Part shown: in pieces, positions 17,501 through 27,200 of the stretch
How positions within the stretch are numbered: position 1 is the stretch's first letter
Layout of the letters: every line of letters begins with the position of its first letter
Assembly (NCBI RefSeq): GCF_001718315.1
Contig: NZ_CP013362.1
Span: forward strand, 1,674,001 to 1,738,000
Length of the DNA stretch: 64,000 bases
Reading direction: 5' to 3'
Source of the DNA: Burkholderia diffusa
GTDB taxonomy: Bacteria > Pseudomonadota > Gammaproteobacteria > Burkholderiales > Burkholderiaceae
Program-made: the position numbers and the translations under genes
The notes under the pieces: model-generated
The model's database searches: none
What the model was told of the DNA's origin: nothing
What the model saw: the letters and a program-made list of their open reading frames with translations, nothing else

Positions 17501-20500
17501 GTTCGATGCACGGCACGACAGCGTGCTGCCGGGCGCGACCGCGGTCGCGACGCCAGGGCCGGATCTCGCCGCGCGCTTCGACTTCGCGCTGGATTTCACC
17601 GACGACGCGCGCGGAATCGAACTGGTCGCCGCCTATGCGACCGACTGCATCGATGCCGACACCGCGCGCGCGTGGCTCGACAGCTATGCAGCGCTCGTCG
17701 CCGCCGCCGCCCATGAACCGCACCGCACCACGGCCGCGCTGCCGTGCGACGCATCGCCGGCGCTGCGCCAGCCGCGCGACGGCCGTGCGCTGGACATCGA
17801 ACACGCGGACATCGTCGCCGCCTTCGCGCGGCAGGCTGCCGCGTATCCGCATCGCGTCGCGCTTGCCGATGCGTCGGCGTCGCTGACGTTCGCCGAACTC
17901 GACGATGCGTCGAACCATATCGCGCGTGCGTTGACGCTGCGAGGCGTGATGGCCGACGCACCCGTCATCGTCTGCATCGAGCGCTCGGCCCGCTTCGTCG
18001 TCGGCCTGCTTGGCGCACTGAAGGCCGGCGCGCTGGCGGTGCTGCTCGACCCGGCCCAGCCGGCCGCACGCATCGCGGCGGCGGCTGCCGATTGCGGCGC
18101 GCGCTGGGCGCTCGTCGCGCATGGTCGCGATGCGGCCGCGTGGCCGGCAGCCAGCACCGCACAGCCGCTCGATGTCGACACACTCGTGCATGACGCGACG
18201 CTTGCGCATGCGGACGGCGTACGCGTCGCGCCGCATCCCGAACAGGGCGCCTATCTGATCTACACGTCGGGTTCGACCGGCGCGCCGAAGGGCGTCGTCG
18301 TGTCGCACGGCGCACTGGCCGACTACGTGCAGGGGATGCTCGACGAACTCGCATTCGCACCGGACGCGTCGTTCGCGATGGTGTCGACCGTCGCCGCCGA
18401 CCTCGGCCACACGACGCTGTTCGGCGCGCTGTGCGCGGGCCGCACGCTTCACCTGCTGCCGCCCGCGTGCGCGTTCGATCCGGACCTCTTCGCACACGAG
18501 ATGCGCCGCCGCGACGTCGGCGTGCTGAAGATCGTGCCGAACCACCTGCAGGCGCTGCTCGACGCGCGCGTGCCGTCCGACGTGCTGCCGCGCCACGCGC
18601 TCGTGACCGGCGGCGAAACGTTGACGTGGGCGCTCGTCGCGCGCTTGGCCGCGCTCGCGCCGGCCTGTCGCGTGATCAACCATTACGGGCCGACCGAAGC
18701 GACCGTGGGTGCGATCGCGTGCGACACCGCGTCGATCGGCGCCGATGCGCGCGATCCCGCGAGCGGCGTGCCGCTCGGCCTGCCGCTGCCGAATGCGCGC
18801 GCGCTGGTGCTCGACGCGTTCGGCGCGTGCGTGCCGGCCGGTGCAACGGGCGAGTTGTATCTGGGCGGGCCGGGCGTGGCGCGCGGCTACCTGAACCGGC
18901 CCGCACAGACCGCCGAGCGCTTCGTGCCCGATCCGTTTACAGCCGGTGCGCGCCTGTATCGCACGGGCGACCGCGTGCGCTTGCGCGCGGACGGCCATCT
19001 CGCGTTCCTCGGCCGCATCGACGACCAGGTGAAGATTCGCGGCTATCGCGTCGAGCCGGGCGAGGTGAGCGCGGCGGTGCGCGCGGCCGGCCCGGTCGTG
19101 CAGGCCGAGACGCTCGCGATCGAGCATGACGGCCGCCTGCGGCTCGCGACGTTCGTCGTGATGCGCGACGGCGCGGCATTCGACGAGGCTGCCACGCGCG
19201 CGGCACTCGGCGCGACGCTGCCCGACTTCATGGTGCCCGCACAGTTCGTCGCGCTCGCGCGTCTGCCGGTGACCGCGAACGGCAAGATCGATCGCACGGC
19301 GCTGCGCGAACTGGCCGCCGCGCCGCTGGCGGTGGCCGTCGGCGACGCGCCGCGGGGTCCGGTCGAAACGGCGCTCGCCGAAGTCTGGCAGGCGGTGCTG
19401 AAAGCGCCGCACGTCGGCCGAGACGATAACTTCTTCGAGCTCGGCGGCGATTCGATTCTGGTGCTGCAGGTGATCGCACGCGCGCGCAAGCGCGGCGTGC
19501 GCTTCACGCCGAAGCAGCTGTTCGACGGCCCGACGGTCGCCGAACTCGCGCGCATCGCAAAGACCGAAGACGTCGCCGCCGCAACGCCGGCAACGACATC
19601 GGCAGCGCCGGCGCAGACGTCGGTTCAGGCCGCAACGGCTGCCGCGGCGGCGATCCTGACGCCCGCACAGCAGCGCTTCTTCGCGCTCGACGTGCCGCAT
19701 CCGGGCCACTGGAACCAGTCGGTCGCGTTCGACGTGCGCGGTCCATTCGACGCCGATGCATTCGCGCGCGCGTTCGACGCATTGCTCACGCATCACGACG
19801 CGTTCCGCCAGCGCTTCGCACGCGGCGCGGACGGCCACTGGCACGCGAGTGATGCGGCGAAACCGTACGATGCGCTGCCGTTCGTCGAGGTCGCCGCCCG
19901 CGACGAAGCCGACGCGCTGGCGCGCTTCGACGCCTTGCAGCGCCGTCTCGATCTCGGCCGCGGGCCGCTCGCGTGCGCATGCGCCGCGCGGCTGCCGGAC
20001 GGCGCGACGCAGTTGTATCTGGCGATTCATCATGCGATCGTCGACGGCGTGTCGTGGCGCATCCTGCTCGACGATCTGGACGCCGCGTATCGCGCCGCAT
20101 GCGAACGCGCGCCGGTTCGCCTGTCGCAGCCGGGCATGCGTGCGGATGCCTGGGCCGCACGCCTCGCGCGTGCCGCGACGGAGCCGGTCTCGCCGTTCGC
20201 CGCCGAAACCGCTTACTGGACCCGGATGGCACAGGGCGACGACCTCGTGCCCGATCATCCCGACGCACCGGCGACGAACGCCGACGCGGCCGTCGTCGTG
20301 CAGACGATCGACGCAGCGTTGACTCGCGCCGCGCTGACCGACGCGCACGCCGCGTATCGCACGCAGACGATCGAACTGCTGGGCGCGGCGCTCGCACTGG
20401 CGCTGGCGGGCGCCGATGGCGCCGCCTCGTGCCGCGTCGAGCTCGAGGGGCATGGCCGCGAGGCGCTGTTCGACGATGCGGACGCGAGCCGCACGATCGG

Positions 20501-23500
20501 CTGGCTGACGAGCCACTTTCCGGTCACGCTGCCGGTCGAGGCCACCGCGCGCGACACGCTGTGCGCGGTCAAGGACACGCTTCGCGCGGTGCCGAACAAG
20601 GGCCTCGGCTTCGGCGTGCTCGCACACCACGGCGACGCGGCAACGCGTGCGGCGCTGGCCGCCGTGCCGCGTCCGCGCGTCACGTTCAACTATCTCGGCC
20701 AGTTCGATGCACCGCGCGACGCAACGCTCGTGCGGCGCTTCGGCGGCACCGGCATCGAGCGTGACCCGCAGGGGCCGCTCGGCAATACGCTCGCGATTCA
20801 CGCGTACCTCGATACCGACCGCGACGGCGCACGCACGCTGAAGGTTCACTGGGTATACGGTGCGCCGCAGTTTGAGCGCGCAACGATCGATGCATTCGCG
20901 AATCGCTTCGCCGCCGCGCTGCGCGAACTCGCCGACGCATGCGCATCGCGTGTCGCGCATCGCGGCGGCGGTGCGACGCCGGGCGACTTCCCGCTTGCCC
21001 AGGCCGGCGGCCTCACGCAGGCCGCGATCGAGCGCGCACCGCTCGACTGGCGCACGATCGACGACGTGTATCCGCTGTCTCCGATGCAGCAGGGGATCCT
21101 GTTCCATGCGCTGTTCGCGCCCGGTCATGCAAGCTACGTGAACCAGCTCGTCGCGACCGCGACGGCGCTCGACGCCGATCGGCTCGCGGCCGCGTTCGCC
21201 GCATCCGTCGCACGCCACGACATCCTGCGCACCAGCGTGATGCCCGACGAGGCCGCGCCGCTGCAATGCGTGCATCGCGATGCGCGGATGCCGGTCGAGC
21301 AGCTCGACTGGCGGACGCGCGGCGACACGCTCGACACCGATTTCGATGCGTGGCTCGCGGCCGACCGCACACGCGGCTTCGACTGGCGGGAGCCGCCGCT
21401 GATGCGGCTCACGCTGATCCGCGTCGCCGACGATGCGTGGCGCGTCGTATGGACGCGTCATCACGTGCTGCTCGACGGGTGGAGCACCGCGCGCCTGCTC
21501 GCGGACGTGTTGCGCGACTATCGCGATCCCGATGCGGTGTCGCCGTTCGAGCGCCGCCCGGCACTGCGCTATCGCGACTTCATCGCGTGGCTCGGCACCC
21601 GCGACCGCGCGGCCGACGAGCGCTTCTGGACTGCGCGACTCGCGCGTCTCGACGCGCCGACACTGATCGCCGAGCGCGTTGCCGATCGTGCGCACGCCGA
21701 AATGGTCACATGGCGCGCGACGATCGATACGACGGCGGCGACGCGTGTCGCACAAACGGCGCGTGCGCTGAAGCTGACCGTCAACACGCTGGTGCAGGGC
21801 GCGTGGGCGCTCGCGCTGCAGCGCATGACGCACCAGCCGGCCGTCGCGTTCGGTGCGACCGTCGCGGGCCGTCCCGATGCGCTCGCGGACGTCGACACGG
21901 TACTCGGCCTCTTCATCAACACGCTGCCGGTCATCACGGCACCCGAGTCGCACCAGCGCGCGTCTGACTGGCTGCAGGCGCTGCAGCGCGACAACGCGGC
22001 TGCTGCCGAGCACGCGCATACGCCGCTCGCCGACATCCAGCGCTGGGCGCGCGGCGCCGGCGGTGCGCTGTTCGACACGCTGGTCGTGTTCGAGAACTAT
22101 CCGGTCGACGACACGGCGCGCGACGCCGATCCGCGCGCACTCGCACTGAGCGGCGTGCGCAGCATCGAGTCCACGGATTTCGCGCTGACGCTCGTGATCG
22201 AGAGCGGCGCCGAGCTCACGATCGACTATGGCTACGACGCCGCGCGCATCGATACACACCAGGTCGAACGCTGGCACCGCGCGTTCGCGTGCGCGCTCGA
22301 CGCGCTGGCGCGCACGCCGGATGCGCTGCTCGGCACGCTGTCGATCGCCGACGGCGAGACGCGCGCCGCTCTGGCGCTCGCACAGGACACCGCACGGGCG
22401 TGGCCGGATGCGCAACGGCAGCCGCTGCATCTGCAGTTCGCGGCCGCCGCACGCGCGATGCCCGACGCGATCGCGCTCGAATACGCGGATGCCGACGGCG
22501 GCGTGCAGCGCGCGACCTATCGCGAGCTCGACCTGAACACGACGCGCGTCGCCGCTGCATTGCGCCGGCGCGGCGTGCGACCCGACACGCCGGTTGCGTT
22601 GTGTGTCGAGCGTTCATTCGACATGGTGACGGCGCTCGTCGGCGTGCTGAAGGCCGGCGCCGCTTACCTGCCGATCGATCCCGACTATCCGGCCGAGCGC
22701 ATCGCGTACCTGCTGTGCGACGCGCGGCCCGCGGTCGTGATCACGCAGGCGCATCTGCGCGAGCAGGTCGAGGTCGCGCTCGGCAACGACGCGTCGCCCC
22801 GGCTTCTGACGGTGGCCGATCTGCTCGCGGACGAAGCGGGCGATGTCGCCACCGACCTTGCAACCAACATCCACGATGCACAGCTCGCATACCTGATCTA
22901 CACGTCCGGCTCGACCGGCAAGCCGAAGGGCGCCGGCAACTCGCACGGCGCGCTCGCGAACCGGATAGCGTGGATGCAGCACGCATACCGGCTGACTCGC
23001 GACGACGTCGTACTGCACAAGACGCCGTTCGGCTTCGACGTGTCGGTGTGGGAATTCGTGTGGCCGCTCGCGATTGGCGCGAAGCTCGCGATCGCCGCGC
23101 CGGGCGACCACCGCGATCCGGCCCGCCTCGCGGCCGCGATCCATGCGCACGGCGTGACGGTGCTGCACTTCGTGCCGTCGATGCTGGCGGCGTTCGCCGC
23201 GTATCTCGACGATTTTTCGGCCGCCGCGCAATGCGACAGCGTGCGCCTGATCGTCGCGAGCGGCGAGGCGCTCGCGCCCGAACTCGTCGCGAAGGTGGCG
23301 CGCCTCCTGCCAAGCGCGACGCTCGTGAACCTGTACGGGCCGACCGAAGCCGCGATCGACGTGTCGCACTGGACCTGCGGCCCCGACGACGCGAGCGCCG
23401 TCGCTGTGCCGATCGGCCATCCGATCGCGAACCTGCAACTGCACGTGCTCGACGCGGCCTGGCAACCGGTGCCGGCCGGCGCGACGGGTGAACTGTATCT

Positions 23501-24260
23501 GGCGGGCGCGGGCCTCGCGCGCGGCTATCTCGGCCGCCCGGGGCTGACCGCCGAGCGTTTCGTGCCCGATCCGTTCACGCCGGGCGCACGCATGTATCGC
23601 ACCGGCGACCTCGCGCGGCGTCGCGCCGACGGCGCGCTCGACTACCTCGGCCGCGTCGACACGCAGGTGAAGCTGCGTGGCCAGCGAATCGAGCCGGGCG
23701 AGATCGAGGCGCTGCTGCGGGCCGCGCCCGGCGTGCATGACGCCGTCGTGATCGTGCGCGACGAGCAACTGGTCGGCTATGTCGCGTGTGGCGACGCGGG
23801 TTCGCTCGACCGCGCCGCGTTGCTGGATTCGCTGCGCGCGCAGTTGCCGGCCTACATGGTGCCGTCGCAGCTGATCGAGCTCGACGCGCTGCCGGTCACG
23901 CCGAACGGCAAGTGCGATCGCCATGCGCTGCCCGCGCCGGTGCGCGAGGCGGCCGCGGCCGTCGAACTAGCGACCGACACGCAGCGCGCGCTCGCGGCGA
24001 TCTGGCAGCGCGTGCTGCACGTGGACGCGATCGGCCGCGACGACGATTTCTTCCAGCTCGGCGGCCACTCGCTGCTCGCGGCACAAGCCCATGCGCAGGC
24101 GAACCTGCACTGGGGCCTCGCGCTGCCGCTGCGCACGCTGTTCGACACCCGTACGCTCGCCCGCTGCGCGGAGGTGATCGACGCGGCCTGTGCGGCTCGC
24201 GGCGAGACCGACGCCGCGAGCGCGATCGATGCGTTGCTCGGCGAACTGGAAATTCAATAA
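14556..24260 (+). CDS. orbI: Ornibactin non-ribosomal peptide synthetase, modules 1-3
   Basis: 3234 residues from ATG 14556, preceded by GAAGGA; an in-frame ATG at 14505 would add 17 residues. Domain order A-T-C-A-T-E-C-A-T. Landmarks: A1 YTSGSTG near 158; T1 LGADSL near 558; C1 HHAISDG near 762; A2 YTSGSTG near 1234; T2 LGGDSI near 1630 (the D form expected before an epimerase); E domain HHAIVDG near 1824, with NKGLGFGV and FNYLGQFD; C2 HHVLLDG near 2302, in a domain of the type that follows E; A3 YTSGSTG near 2782; T3 LGGHSL near 3168. There is no starter C domain. With ornibactin's known sequence this gives Orn (N-delta modified), D-hydroxy-Asp (epimerised here) and Ser. The chain passes to OrbJ, nine bases downstream. 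Confidence 0.95.
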   Translation: MTSFPTALHHRIRELARRAPDAPALAAPFQSDLRLSRGALDARASYLARQLRAAGVGAEVRVGVCVERSCELFIALLAVLKAGGVFVPLDPRHPAARLDWIVRDAQLRHGIVDAAGRAALGAPFEHAFDAMSADAGAAAFVDDEDVPVHPRSAAYMIYTSGSTGTPKAVVVEHGPLAAHCDALAAALPIEGGDRLLHFASVNFDAAHECWLAPLAVGASVTIAPPQPFAPDAAHALMVTESISVAAFPPAYLREFAAVAARDGVPSALRVLAFGGEALPQQAFEFVRRTFPSVRLINGYGPTEAVISPMLWPVEPGDAPALATGDAYAALPIGRAIGPRVARIDGDGADEQGDPGEGGELLLGGVCLARGYHGRPALTAERFIPDAHGEPGARVYRTGDLARLRADGTFDYLGRLDDQVQVRGVRVEPAEIAACLRAHPAVADAAVIAETGNGPTRLIACVALRAAADDATLKAHVGAQLPAAWQPHRFVRCDALPYTLNGKIDRAALRERIAAARDTERPAGDAPRTPTEQQIAGLWQTLLGLDATPSRDERFFMLGADSLAAMQLQAAIRAALRVNLRLDTLFADPALAELAAHVDRAERETGEPLAAIAARRAPADAAASDVPYVDRTASLAQQRFWVLAQTRDAGAAYHIAAHWTIDGALDHAALQRALDHVIERHDAWRTTLVDNDDGIVMQRIHAHLPVTIGTIDLRGQAPAARDAQAARMAERDAGTPFDLSNGPLLRATLIALADDRHRLLLTAHHAISDGWSSRCAFDELSAAYRAYAEGCDPSLPALPIQYADYADWQRDMLAGGEGERQLDYWRDALRDVPGPLALPVDRQPGATRTLHGARVSVRLPDAVVTDIRRLARDAQATVFTVLLAALDAWLSRLTGETDVVVAVPVAHRQRPETRALLGLFLNTVALRVRVAPTLPFRALVDAARTAALDAVAHQDVPFERVVDAVKPPVKRGDEWLRVKFAQQFDARHDSVLPGATAVATPGPDLAARFDFALDFTDDARGIELVAAYATDCIDADTARAWLDSYAALVAAAAHEPHRTTAALPCDASPALRQPRDGRALDIEHADIVAAFARQAAAYPHRVALADASASLTFAELDDASNHIARALTLRGVMADAPVIVCIERSARFVVGLLGALKAGALAVLLDPAQPAARIAAAAADCGARWALVAHGRDAAAWPAASTAQPLDVDTLVHDATLAHADGVRVAPHPEQGAYLIYTSGSTGAPKGVVVSHGALADYVQGMLDELAFAPDASFAMVSTVAADLGHTTLFGALCAGRTLHLLPPACAFDPDLFAHEMRRRDVGVLKIVPNHLQALLDARVPSDVLPRHALVTGGETLTWALVARLAALAPACRVINHYGPTEATVGAIACDTASIGADARDPASGVPLGLPLPNARALVLDAFGACVPAGATGELYLGGPGVARGYLNRPAQTAERFVPDPFTAGARLYRTGDRVRLRADGHLAFLGRIDDQVKIRGYRVEPGEVSAAVRAAGPVVQAETLAIEHDGRLRLATFVVMRDGAAFDEAATRAALGATLPDFMVPAQFVALARLPVTANGKIDRTALRELAAAPLAVAVGDAPRGPVETALAEVWQAVLKAPHVGRDDNFFELGGDSILVLQVIARARKRGVRFTPKQLFDGPTVAELARIAKTEDVAAATPATTSAAPAQTSVQAATAAAAAILTPAQQRFFALDVPHPGHWNQSVAFDVRGPFDADAFARAFDALLTHHDAFRQRFARGADGHWHASDAAKPYDALPFVEVAARDEADALARFDALQRRLDLGRGPLACACAARLPDGATQLYLAIHHAIVDGVSWRILLDDLDAAYRAACERAPVRLSQPGMRADAWAARLARAATEPVSPFAAETAYWTRMAQGDDLVPDHPDAPATNADAAVVVQTIDAALTRAALTDAHAAYRTQTIELLGAALALALAGADGAASCRVELEGHGREALFDDADASRTIGWLTSHFPVTLPVEATARDTLCAVKDTLRAVPNKGLGFGVLAHHGDAATRAALAAVPRPRVTFNYLGQFDAPRDATLVRRFGGTGIERDPQGPLGNTLAIHAYLDTDRDGARTLKVHWVYGAPQFERATIDAFANRFAAALRELADACASRVAHRGGGATPGDFPLAQAGGLTQAAIERAPLDWRTIDDVYPLSPMQQGILFHALFAPGHASYVNQLVATATALDADRLAAAFAASVARHDILRTSVMPDEAAPLQCVHRDARMPVEQLDWRTRGDTLDTDFDAWLAADRTRGFDWREPPLMRLTLIRVADDAWRVVWTRHHVLLDGWSTARLLADVLRDYRDPDAVSPFERRPALRYRDFIAWLGTRDRAADERFWTARLARLDAPTLIAERVADRAHAEMVTWRATIDTTAATRVAQTARALKLTVNTLVQGAWALALQRMTHQPAVAFGATVAGRPDALADVDTVLGLFINTLPVITAPESHQRASDWLQALQRDNAAAAEHAHTPLADIQRWARGAGGALFDTLVVFENYPVDDTARDADPRALALSGVRSIESTDFALTLVIESGAELTIDYGYDAARIDTHQVERWHRAFACALDALARTPDALLGTLSIADGETRAALALAQDTARAWPDAQRQPLHLQFAAAARAMPDAIALEYADADGGVQRATYRELDLNTTRVAAALRRRGVRPDTPVALCVERSFDMVTALVGVLKAGAAYLPIDPDYPAERIAYLLCDARPAVVITQAHLREQVEVALGNDASPRLLTVADLLADEAGDVATDLATNIHDAQLAYLIYTSGSTGKPKGAGNSHGALANRIAWMQHAYRLTRDDVVLHKTPFGFDVSVWEFVWPLAIGAKLAIAAPGDHRDPARLAAAIHAHGVTVLHFVPSMLAAFAAYLDDFSAAAQCDSVRLIVASGEALAPELVAKVARLLPSATLVNLYGPTEAAIDVSHWTCGPDDASAVAVPIGHPIANLQLHVLDAAWQPVPAGATGELYLAGAGLARGYLGRPGLTAERFVPDPFTPGARMYRTGDLARRRADGALDYLGRVDTQVKLRGQRIEPGEIEALLRAAPGVHDAVVIVRDEQLVGYVACGDAGSLDRAALLDSLRAQLPAYMVPSQLIELDALPVTPNGKCDRHALPAPVREAAAAVELATDTQRALAAIWQRVLHVDAIGRDDDFFQLGGHSLLAAQAHAQANLHWGLALPLRTLFDTRTLARCAEVIDAACAARGETDAASAIDALLGELEIQ

Positions 24261-24269
24261 GGACGACGG

Positions 24270-27200
24270 ATGACGAAGGCTCAACCCGACTGGCTCGCGC
24301 TTGCGACGCGCTTCGCGCAACTGCCTGATGCGCAGCGCGCGGTGTTCATCGACAAGCTCGGCGCGGCAGGCATCGACTTCCGCATGCTGCCGATCCCGCC
24401 GCGCACGCCGCGCCGCGACCGCGTGCCGGCATCGTTCGCGCAGACGCGACTGTGGCTGCACGCGCGGCTGATCGACGCGCCGCACGCGTATCACATCACC
24501 GAACGGCTAGCGCTGACGGGACGGCTCGACGCGCATGCGCTGCGGCTTGCGTGCGATGCGCTGATCGCGCGCCATGAAGCACTGCGCACGACCTTCGACG
24601 AAGCGGAGGACGGCGTCGCGCAGACGATCCATCCGCCGCTGCGCTGCCCGTGGCGCGAGACGGATCTCGAAGCGTTGCCCGACGCGCAGCGCGTCGCGCG
24701 CGCCGAAAGCGTCGCAATGGCCGATGAAGCCGGCGCGTTCGATCTCGGCGTGGCGCCGCTCGTGCGGGCGCACCTGATCCGCTTCGACGCGACGCATCAC
24801 TGGCTCGCGCTGACCGTTCACCACATCGTGTCGGACGGCTGGTCGTCGGGCGTGATGCTGGACGAGCTCGCGGCGTTCTACCGCGCGTATGCGTCGGGCG
24901 CGCCGGTGCCGCTCGCGCCGCTGCCGATCCAGTATGCGGACTATGCGCTGTGGCAACGCCGTTGGCTTGAAGCCGGCGAGCGCGACCGGCAGCTGGCGTT
25001 CTGGCGCGAGCGGCTCGACCCGCAGCGCGGCGTGCTGACGCTGCCGGGCGCGGCCGCCCGGCCTGCTCGCCGCAGCGCACGCGGCGGGCGTCACGTGTTT
25101 TCGCTCGATGCACGCACCGGTGCGACGCTGCGGGCGTTCGCGGCCGCGTCGGGCGCGACGCCGTTCGCGGTGCTGCTCGCGGCGCTCGACGTGCTGCTCG
25201 CACGCGCGACCGGCGATGCGCGGATCTGCGTCGGCGTGCCGGCCGCGAACCGCGAACGCGCGGAAACGGCCGGCCTGATCGGTTTCTTCGTCAACACGCT
25301 CGCGATCGACGTCGACGTGCCCGCGCACGGCGATTTCGCGTCGCTGGTCGCGCGCACGCAGCGCGCGCTTGTCGATGCGCAGATGCACCAGGACGTGCCC
25401 TTCGAGCAGGTCGTCGACGCGCTCGGCGTGCCGCGCAGCGCGAGTCATCATCCGCTGTTCCAGGTGATGGCCGCATACGGCGAGCGCCGCGCGCTGCCGG
25501 CGCTGGGCACGGCGGCAGCTGCCTTGCTGCCGTCCGGCACGCCGTCCGCGAAATTCGACCTGACGCTTTCCGTCGAGGCGACGCCCGACGGCACGTTCGA
25601 CGCCGCGTTCATCTACGCGCTCGACCTGTTCGACGGCGACGCGATCGCGCGGCTGGCCGCACGTTTCGTCGCGCTGCTCGACGATGCGCTCGCGCGCCCG
25701 CATATGCCGGTCGGCGATCTCGACTGGCTGCCGGCCGACGAACGCGCGCAACTGTTCGCGTGGAACGCGCCGGCAGGCGCGGACGAAGCCGAACCGTTCG
25801 TTCCCGTGCACGCACGGATCGCCGCGCATGCGCAGGCACGGCCCGACGCACGCGGTGTGGCCGACATCGATCGCGCGCTGACGCGCGGCGAGGTCGACGC
25901 GCGCGCGGCACGCATCGCGCGCAACCTCGTCGCGGCGGGCGTGCGACCTGAAATGCGCGTCGGCGTCGCACTGCAGCGCTCGGTCGACCTGCTGGTCGCG
26001 CTGATCGCGGTGCTGAAGTCGGGCGCCGCGTTCGTGCCGCTCGATCCGGCCCATCCGCGTGAACGCCTCGCGCAGATCGTCGGCGACGCGGGCATCGCGC
26101 ACGTGCTGACCGACGGCGCGAGCGCCGCATCGCTGCCGCAGCTGCCGGCACTGCGCATCTGGCGCGCGGACGAAGTCGACGGACTCGACGAAGCCGCGAA
26201 CGTCGCGCTGCCGGACGTGCTGCCCGGCCATGCGGCCTACGTGATCTACACGTCCGGCTCGACCGGCAAGCCGAAGGGCGTGATCGTCGATCACGCGGCG
26301 TTCGCGCGGCATTGCGCGGCGATCGTCGAGCGCTACGGCGCGGGCGAGAACGACGTGTTCCTGCTGTTCCAGTCGGTCAACTTCGACGGCGCGCACGAAG
26401 GCTGGTTTTCGCAATACCTGTCGGGCGCCGCCGTGTCGGTGACGGCCGACGTGCTGTGGCCGCCCGCGCAGACTTGCGCGATGATGATTCGCGACGGCGT
26501 GACGATGACCTATGTGCCGCCCGGCTGCGCCGCGCAGCTCGCCGAATGGGCGCTCGCGCACGGCGCGCCGCCGACGCTGCGCTCGCTGACCGTCGGCGGC
26601 GAAGCGACGTCGCGCGAAGCGTTCGCGATGCTGCGTCGCGCGATGCCGAACGTGCGCGTGGTCAACGGCTATGGCCCGACCGAAACCGTGATTACGCCGA
26701 CGCTGTGGATGTTCCGCCCCGGCGACGATCTCGCGAAACTGGGCGACGCCGCGTATCTGCCGATCGGCACGCTGGTCGGCGCGCGCACCGCGCACGTGCT
26801 GGACGCGCGGCTGCATCCGTTGCCGGTCGGCGTGATCGGCGAGCTGTACCTGGGCGGCGAGGGGATTGGCGTCGCGCGTGGCTATCTCGATCGTCCCGCG
26901 CTGACGGCCGAGCGCTTCGTGCCCGATCCGTACGGCGCGCCGGGCGCGCGCCTGTACCGCACGGGCGACCTCGTGCGGCGCCGCGCGGACGGCGTGTTCG
27001 ACTTCATCGGCCGCGTCGATCATCAAGTGAAGCTGCGCGGGCTGCGCATCGAGCTCGGCGAGATCGAGGCGCAGCTGGCCGCGCACGATGCGGTGCGCGA
27101 AGCATGTGCGATCGTGCACGGGCAGGGCGCGCAGGCGCAGCTCGTCGCCTACGTCGAACTGACCGCCGACGCGCAGGCGGCCGCGCAACCGGTCGAGGCC

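Noticed and set aside
16236..22430. 2064-codon minus-strand open frame within orbI
   Set aside because: It is the mirror of a 3.2-kilocodon NRPS with clear motifs; composition (Arg, Gln, His) is that of an antisense shadow.
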